A DNA stretch of 64,000 bases from Pyronema omphalodes (Eukaryota > Ascomycota > Pezizomycetes > Pezizales > Pyronemataceae): positions 1 to 64,000 of the forward strand of contig JAJJXM010000044.1 of assembly GCA_024516155.1 (NCBI GenBank). Direction: 5' to 3'. Shown here piece after piece: positions 58,546 through 64,000 of the stretch; the stretch's first letter is position 1, and each line of letters starts with the position of its first letter. The notes beneath the pieces are model-generated. The model saw nothing but the letters and a program-made list of their open reading frames with translations, was not told the origin of the DNA and ran no database searches. The position numbers were made by a program, and so were the translations under genes.

Positions 58546-59074
58546 TGTCAGGGAACTAGGAACGGACGTTCGAAGAACACACTGAACACCACCGGCAAGG
58601 GGGACTAGGCGGGTTCCAGGACGGGGAACGGAAGGACAAGGACCAAAGTGCACGGCAGACGGACGGCACACGAAACAGGGACAGGGACAAGGACAAGAAT
58701 GACGTGGGACTGAAAGGAGAAGTCTTTATTAAGGACAAGGGAAAGACACAAGACGTTCGATGGAGAACTCAACAACGGGGAGGCAAGCCTAATTATGTAC
58801 AAAGGGGCGGCCAGCACTCTTGCTGGGCCGTCATCCAACATCGCTACATGACAGCTTCCGTTCTCCATCATTTCACCTGCGACGCCACAGCTCTCCAGCT
58901 CATGGTACGTCATCCATCATCAGTCAGTCTATCAACAACAACGGCACGGCACACACAACAACACAACGGCAACACAACACAACACGGCAAGACAACGGCA
59001 CGATGTCGACAACAACAACGACAACACAATGATGACGCAACAACACAACGGCTCGTCAGCCGTGTGCCGTGACA
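58546..59074 (-). repeat. B2/B1 5' LTR (probable recombinant)
   Basis: 529 bp, followed by the B1 duplication GAGGA at 59075-59079. As it serves as right end for both B1 and B2 it is probably a hybrid of two LTRs. Confidence 0.9.
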
Positions 59075-59941
59075 GAGGAGGGAATTCTCAGAAGCATGCA
59101 AGGCAGGCGGATGGGATCATCCGAGGTCTGACTTGGAAGGATAGTCGGCAAAGGAAGAAGGCAGAGTCTAGTCAGCCAACAGGGCTGGAGCTCGGAACAA
59201 GGGTCAAGATTGCGTCAGCATGAGACGACGTTCTGCAGCAAGGAACACCACTCAAGGAAACTGTTGGATGGAACTGATATGACGCGACCTTAGGCCAATG
59301 CCTACCACCTGCAAGATAAGACGGCGTTTGCGTACACACCAGGGTGTGGCTGCGCGCAAGTGCGCGCAGGTCGGGCAAATCACCTTACACATGAATGTGA
59401 CGGGGTAGTGCGCTCCGGTAAGGCATGGTACGCCTTATGATGTCAGATTCCTTCACTCGCAATCGAGATTTTCTAGGGAGATCTATGATCAAGAAGACTC
59501 ATAAGATATATGACTCACATGTCATTATCAGAGGAGTCATTGCATTATGCGCTCAAGTGGAGTCACCCTCCACTAGGCGCACAACCCCAATACCTGACTG
59601 GAAGGTGTGGTAGCACGGCGAGGAATGTCAAGGATTAATCTGACACGAAGGTTATCATGCAAGTGAGCAATTAATATAATTGCGCATGCAGGATGATGCG
59701 AGCCATCGGCAGATTTGTCAAAGGATTGACTCACGTCTTATCCCCTAAGCTTGGTTTGAAGTTGGTTCCCTTGGGAAGTCTGGGCGAACTTGTAGACGAA
59801 AGTCTATAAAAGCCCCTAAGTCCTCCCACCGTCTCCTCCATCATCAGCAACTTGATCTCTTGTTACGACTATACCTTTCTACACGAAATACCCCAGGACG
59901 AGACCCTTAGGTTTATTGGGCCTGTGATCGATTAGTTTACT
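59075..59941 (+). repeat. D-family LTR (D'), second array copy, right piece
   Basis: Resumes at GAGGAGGGAATTCTCAG and parallels 18440-19297, including TATAAAAG near 59807. Ends at GATTAGTTTACT (59930-59941), the left target duplication of LINE E1. Confidence 0.92.
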
Positions 59942-60023
59942 GTCGATCCAGTGCTCGCCCCCCTTTCTCCTCGTCTGTAGTTGCGCAGACTCCTCTGTTT
60001 ATCTTGTTGAGAACATCTCCACC

Positions 60024-61421
60024 ATGTCTCAACGCAATCTCGACACTTCCAGGTTCAGGAACACCGTTAACGTCGGGTCCCCTGCTCCACTATCCCCAGA
60101 AAGATCCACACCAACACCTAGTGGAGCGCGCAAACGCCCCACTGTCCCACCTGCCGATAACGAACCGAGACCGTCCACCGCCGGCGTTTCACTTGCCGAA
60201 CCAGACCGCCAACTCCTCCTCCAGCTATCCCTACAAGTCGAGCGAATGCAGAAAGCCCTGCTTTCTTCACAAGCCACCAGTACCAACCGCATACGCGAAC
60301 TCGAAAAACACGTCGCCTCTATCACGGCTGAGCTCCACCGTACGCGCCGACAACTCACCGCTACCCCTGCATCCCACACGCCACCGGGCAACAAGACCGA
60401 AAGGGGAAGGTCCAACGTTCGGGCCCCCACCCCAGCCGCCCCCAAACCACAGAAACCAACCACCAGCAACCTTACCTGGGCTGAACGCGTCTCCGCATCA
60501 TTTGAAGGCAAGGATCAACCATTCACAACCGTGTCGCGCAAAAAGAAGAAGCAAACACCGGCCCCTATCATTCCGAAAGCCCTCCCCCGTATCGAAAGGG
60601 AGATTATCATCACACTGGACAACCCAACACTGACTAGGAGCCGAGAAGAGGAAGCCACCAACGTATTGATGACCCTCAACAACGCCATAATGACGTCCGA
60701 TGATATCCCTCTTCCTCCACTCACTCTTGCAAGGATCAATGCCCACAGCAAACTGGTATTGACGACCACTACTAGCACCCCGGCGTCTGCATACGCACCA
60801 TACATGCAGATGTTCCTCAACAAAATTCACTGGTTGAAACCAATCTCCGGAACCAACAACAGCCGCTGGACTAAATTCCTAATCCACAACATCCCAACCG
60901 CAGCCAATGGTGTAGGCGTGAAAAAGCTTATCAAATCAACCTACCCCACCCTCAAACTCATGCAAGAGCCTCGCTGGCTAGTCCCAGATGACCGCCGCCT
61001 GAACAAACAAGCCTCCACCATGGTGATCGCCCTTAGCGGTATGGTCAACCTCAACCAAATTGGCACCAACACCCTCCTTCTCTGCAATCGCAAGTGCCGG
61101 ATTACCGAATACTTCTCCTGGACAGCAACCACCCAATGCCGGAACTGCCAAGCTTATGGCCACCACACTGCTCTCTGCAAGGCAGAGAAACCAACTTGCG
61201 CTATCTGCGCCCAACCACACCACACCAAGGACCACCAATGCCCTATCCCATCCTGCCGCGCTGGAAAAACCTGCACCCACCCACCGATGAAATGCGCTCT
61301 GTGCAGTGCTGCTCACCCAGCAACCGACCCCCTTTGCCCCGTACGTATCAAACATCTCCCGGCCGGGAAAGGCAAGGCCCCCGACACTGACAACGATTTG
61401 TCTATGGAGCGTGAGCTCTAA
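60024..61421 (+). CDS. LINE E1 ORF1 protein (CCHC nucleic-acid-binding)
   Basis: 465 residues, intact, ATG in ACCATGTC context. Disordered Ser/Pro-rich N-terminus; a helical segment (about 55-115; LLLQLSLQVERMQKALLSS ... IRELEKHVASITAEL) likely to form a coiled coil; a basic stretch KKKKQ near 175; an RRM-like region about 190-330; three clustered zinc motifs at about 375-445 (CRNCQAYGHHTALC, CAICAQPHHTKDHQC, CALCSAAHPATDPLC). Same layout as LINE F ORF1 but clearly a different family. Predicted to bind LINE RNA. The stop TAA overlaps a following ATG (TAATG, 61419-61423), as in LINEs that translate ORF2 by reinitiation, but ORF2 is missing here. Confidence 0.9.
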   Translation: MSQRNLDTSRFRNTVNVGSPAPLSPERSTPTPSGARKRPTVPPADNEPRPSTAGVSLAEPDRQLLLQLSLQVERMQKALLSSQATSTNRIRELEKHVASITAELHRTRRQLTATPASHTPPGNKTERGRSNVRAPTPAAPKPQKPTTSNLTWAERVSASFEGKDQPFTTVSRKKKKQTPAPIIPKALPRIEREIIITLDNPTLTRSREEEATNVLMTLNNAIMTSDDIPLPPLTLARINAHSKLVLTTTTSTPASAYAPYMQMFLNKIHWLKPISGTNNSRWTKFLIHNIPTAANGVGVKKLIKSTYPTLKLMQEPRWLVPDDRRLNKQASTMVIALSGMVNLNQIGTNTLLLCNRKCRITEYFSWTATTQCRNCQAYGHHTALCKAEKPTCAICAQPHHTKDHQCPIPSCRAGKTCTHPPMKCALCSAAHPATDPLCPVRIKHLPAGKGKAPDTDNDLSMEREL

Positions 61422-61726
61422 TGACTACACAAATATCTTACCACACGTCTCAAACTCCCCACTTGACCCGCGTAAAATCGTAGCTTTTCCTTTGTTTGTT
61501 TTTGTTTTTGAAGGGCTCGTTGAGGTTTCCTTTGTAGGGTTTATGTATTTTGTTGTGTTTCTGTTTTTGTTTGAAATACCCTGGGCATAGCCGGATCTCC
61601 TGTACATAGTATTATAGGTCGCGCGGGTGGCTGCCTCCCAGAGCAACTGCGGTGTTGCAGGGTATGGGCATGAAGTAGGTGGAGGGCAATAGCCATAGTA
61701 GCTCTAGTCGCAATGAACAAAGATCA
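61422..61726 (+). other. LINE E1 ORF2 stub and 3' region
   Basis: About 20 codons follow the overlapping ATG before a TAG near 61483. Then T/G-rich sequence (about 61484-61580) and a segment with short inverted pieces, ending at the duplication. No RT or endonuclease motif in any frame. Confidence 0.75.
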
Positions 61727-61738
61727 GATTAGTTTACT

Positions 61739-61940
61739 TTCCATCCAGTGCTTGCCCCCCTTTCTCCTCGTCTGTAGTTGCGCAGACACCTCCCTTTATC
61801 TTGTTGAGAACATCACTACCATGTCTCAACGCAATCTCCACACTTTCAGGTTCAGGAACACCGTTCACGTCAGGTCCCCTCCTCCACCGTCCCCCGAAAG
61901 ATCCACACCGACACCTAGTGGAGCGCGCAAACGCCCCACT
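61739..61940 (+). mobile_element. LINE E2, 5' end (second array copy)
   Basis: Nearly identical to 19298-19499, with ATG at about 61821 and the start of ORF1, cut at the same base by an A-family LTR. Its left side is LINE E1, whereas the copy at 19298 is preceded by D' LTR. Confidence 0.88.
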
Positions 61941-63081
61941 TGTAACGGCGAACAAGGGAGAGATAGCTGACGGAGAACCTGAGCGCTCTTCTCAATTATT
62001 CACTCTTGAGTTCAATGAAGATAACCTTATAAGAACTTCAAGGTTAGAAACTCTTAAGCTGTGTCGAGCATCAACTTAGAGAGTTTCTGTGTTTAGAAGT
62101 TTAAGGAAATAAACAAAGATTTCAAGGGACAAAGAGATCCAAAGACGGGGACGAGAACGAGGACGTAAACAAAGATTTCGACAAAGTATTTGAATTTGTA
62201 AATAAACAAATAACTGTGTAAGGAGAAAAGAAAAACAAAATAAACAAACAAAGAAACAATCCTCTTATATACAATTTTTCCTCCTTACACGCCGAGCCAC
62301 TATTTGCAGATTTTTCCCGAAAAATAACTAAGTAAACAACGCGGTCGCGGTTGCGCGTTCTAGACGCGCTAACGCGTTCGTACCAAATGAGCGTGTTTGC
62401 GTGCACAGCCTCGTCGCGCGCTCGTTAGCGTATCTCGCGTGCGCGATAGCGTAACTCGCGTGCGCGGTAGCGTACTTCGCGTGCGCGCTAGCGTAACCCT
62501 AAGCGCAGTCACGCGCGCGCTTCCGTAACCCTAATCGTGCGCGTGCGTCTGTAACCCTAACCCTAGCTGTGCGCGTACGGTCACAAACCTAACCCTAGTT
62601 TGTGTGCGTGCGGGTGCAACCCTAACCCTAGTCATGTGAATCCAGATCAGCTGCGTTCGGAAAGATGGTGCAATACTGATAAGGTCACATGACTAGATCT
62701 TATCTTATCGATCAGATGATCGTGCCCCAGCCCTAGTCACGTGTGCGCACATTAGTAGACCAGTGCGCGTGCATACTGATCTACTACTGATTACGGACAC
62801 GTGACCGATCTTATCTAATCGGATAAGCTGATCGGTAGACCGTAGGTATGGAATTTCCCAAAAGGGATCCGAGCAGACCCCTAACCCTGGGGATAGGTCA
62901 CGTGACCTTTTTGACAATTTGGGAATTGAGGGTAACCCTAACCCAGGCGAGTGACGAGTAATGATCGAAGACCGAAGGATAATAGAAATAAATAAACAAA
63001 CGAGTGCTGAATAATGAAGCGAATGATAATAGGTGAATGAATGACGAGGGGGGGGAAGGTAATAATTCTCGAGCCGTGACA
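61941..63081 (-). repeat. A3 3' LTR
   Basis: 1141 bp, shares five distinctive variants with the left LTR of A2 (for instance GTTCGG near 62655, TACGGACACG near 62792, GAGTAATGATC near 62957). Confidence 0.96.
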
Positions 63082-63120
63082 GGATCCCCCTTCTTGGACT
63101 GAGCTCCGACGAAGTAACTT

Positions 63121-64000
63121 CTAAGATAAGTTGGGGAGGGGTCCCGGTTTATCGGGGTACTTTTTATGAAAGTCGTCAACGGCTTTACTGTCGGAATGGA
63201 GTTCGGCGGGTTCCCAATCGGGCATATCGTATCCAACCCATTTAACCATATACTGGAGTTTCTTCCGGTGAATTCGGGAGTCGAGGATAGCTTCGATGAA
63301 GTATTCGTCTTCACCGTCGATTTCCACCGGGGGTGGTGGGTCTGATTGTTGAACGGGGTAGGGGTTATTCGCAGCGGGTTCCAATAGGGAAACATGTTGA
63401 ACGTTGTGGCATTTCATCGTCGGGGGTAGTTCTAATCGGTAGGCACAGGGGGATACTTTGGCGATAATCTTGAGGGGTCCGTAACGTTTGTTGTCTAATT
63501 TCCGGGAGGGTCGACGGGTTTTCCAATTGCGGGCATTCATCCATACCAGATCTCCGGGCTGATAATTCGGTGACGGGAGTCGATGTTTATTGGCATTCTC
63601 TTGATAACGTAGATTAGCTCTATTGATTTCAGCTCGTAAATGGTTATGGATTTCGGCGAGGGTTTTCGAAGTTGTGAGGGCCCGTCGATCGTTTACATCG
63701 TTCGTAGCTGCTGGGAGTAAATCGAATTGGCAACGGGGGTCGAATCCTTTATTAGCAAAGAACGGGGAAGTTCCCGTTGTCTCGGATGCTTGGTTATTCG
63801 CAGCGAATTCTGCTAATGGTAACCAGTCAGCCCAATCGTCTTGAAGATAGTTGACGTGGGCTCGGAGGTATTGTTCCATAATAGCGTTCATTCGTTCTGT
63901 TTGACCGTCCGTTTGTGGATGGAATGCCGTAGATAATCGAGGCTCGATTCCCAAACGTCGACAGAGATTCTTCCAAAACAAAGCAGCGAATTGGGGTCCT
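63121..64000 (-). CDS. A3 pol, C-terminal part (integrase and chromodomain)
   Basis: Open from the window edge to the stop at 63121. Integrase motifs LCRRLGIEPRLSTAFHPQTDGQTERMN near 63880-63975, the GPY/F-like segment NWKTRRPSRKLDNKRYGPLKI near 63470-63530, and an intact chromodomain EAILDSR...YMVKWVGYDMPDWEP near 63200-63300. It has none of the A1 or A2 lesions in this region and is the best reference for the family A C-terminus. The protein continues to the right of the window. Confidence 0.93.
   Translation of the reverse strand, partial: GPQFAALFWKNLCRRLGIEPRLSTAFHPQTDGQTERMNAIMEQYLRAHVNYLQDDWADWLPLAEFAANNQASETTGTSPFFANKGFDPRCQFDLLPAATNDVNDRRALTTSKTLAEIHNHLRAEINRANLRYQENANKHRLPSPNYQPGDLVWMNARNWKTRRPSRKLDNKRYGPLKIIAKVSPCAYRLELPPTMKCHNVQHVSLLEPAANNPYPVQQSDPPPPVEIDGEDEYFIEAILDSRIHRKKLQYMVKWVGYDMPDWEPAELHSDSKAVDDFHKKYPDKPGPLPNLS

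Larger units (their letters stand above)
27126..59074 (-). mobile_element. B1/B2 composite, chromovirus family B nest
   Basis: Outer limits are B LTRs at 27126-27653 and 58546-59074, both flanked by GAGGA. Inside, a third B LTR (39084-39605) sits in the B1 gag. The structure is LTR - B1 internal lacking the start of gag - LTR - B2 internal - LTR. The simplest history is B2 inserting into B1 gag, then recombination between the two right-hand LTRs deleting the rest of B1 gag. LINE F is inserted in B1 pol, and B3 (with C) in B2 pol. Confidence 0.9.
39084..59074 (-). mobile_element. B2, chromovirus family B, inserted in B1 gag
   Basis: LTRs 39084-39605 and 58546-59074; internal halves 39606-41140 and 54805-58545, separated by B3 with nested C. 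The left flank is GGTGC, a site that is intact in B3 gag (GCACC at 41821). No GGTGC follows the right LTR, which instead has the B1 flank GAGGA, pointing to loss of sequence by LTR-LTR recombination. Apart from the B3 insertion its pol reads open. Confidence 0.88.
59942..61726 (+). mobile_element. LINE E1, internally deleted element with ORF1 only
   Basis: 1785 bp flanked by GATTAGTTTACT (59930-59941 and 61727-61738). 5' untranslated region of about 80 bp, a complete ORF1, then after the TAATG junction only about 20 codons of a second frame and a 240-bp 3' region ending AATGAACAAAGATCA with no clear poly(A). No endonuclease or RT is present, so it depends on another element. It lies directly upstream of the 5' end of a second LINE E copy (E2) in the same orientation. 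Confidence 0.85.
61941..64000 (-). mobile_element. A3, chromovirus family A, truncated by window edge
   Basis: 3' LTR and the end of pol. Left flank CCACT, the same site as the left end of A2. Its right end and target duplication are outside the window. The polypurine tract AAGAAGGGGGATCC (element strand) follows the LTR near 63082-63095. Confidence 0.95.

Overview
The window is a nest of retrotransposons with no recognisable host gene, no tRNA, rRNA or CRISPR. Four Ty3/gypsy families with a C-terminal chromodomain (chromoviruses) and two non-LTR (LINE) families are present. That mix, with a Tad1/I-like LINE carrying an RNase H domain and TTAGGG/CCCTAA-like motifs inside LTRs, suggests a filamentous fungus and a heterochromatic, possibly subtelomeric, region. 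I cannot name the species. Family letters A to F are mine.

Layout. 1-1750: undefined DNA and old fragments of C-like and B-like elements. 1751-1891 continuing at 18190-19297: a D-family LTR on the + strand (D'), split by element A1 (1892-18189, - strand, 5-bp target duplication GTCAC). A1 gag is split by a young complete D element (7313-16210, - strand, duplication CGGTT). 19298-19499: the 5' end of a LINE (E2). 19500-26868: a second A copy (A2), followed by the same D' LTR. This D' LTR is interrupted from 27126 to 59074 by a B-family nest (duplication GAGGA). The nest contains B1 with LINE F in its integrase (28285-34945), B2 inserted in B1 gag, B3 (+ strand, 41141-54804) inserted in B2 pol, and C (+ strand, 46292-53985, duplication CCCGT) inserted in B3 pol. 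59075-59941 resumes D', followed by a short LINE E1 that has only ORF1 (59942-61726), the same E2 5' end (61739-61940), and a third A copy (A3) running off the right edge.

The outer structure is therefore a tandem array, A - spacer - A - spacer - A, with a spacer of about 1.3 kb (D' LTR plus LINE E2 5' end). A2 has the left flank and left-LTR variants of A3 but the right flank and right-LTR variants of A1, as expected from unequal crossing-over between A copies.

The elements express Gag and Pol in different ways. A and B have a -1 slippery heptamer GGGAAAA, a 6-nt spacer and a stem-loop. C uses overlapping stop-start codons (ATGA between gag and pol, TAATG between pol and a third ORF). D has a -1 overlap at a T run. 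In A, C and D the sequence just inside the 5' LTR is complementary to a site downstream of the LTR TATA box, as in Tf1-type self-priming.

The most novel item is the third ORF of element C (52209-53276): a cysteine/histidine-rich, proline-rich protein with a C-terminal membrane anchor encoded by the first bases of the 3' LTR.
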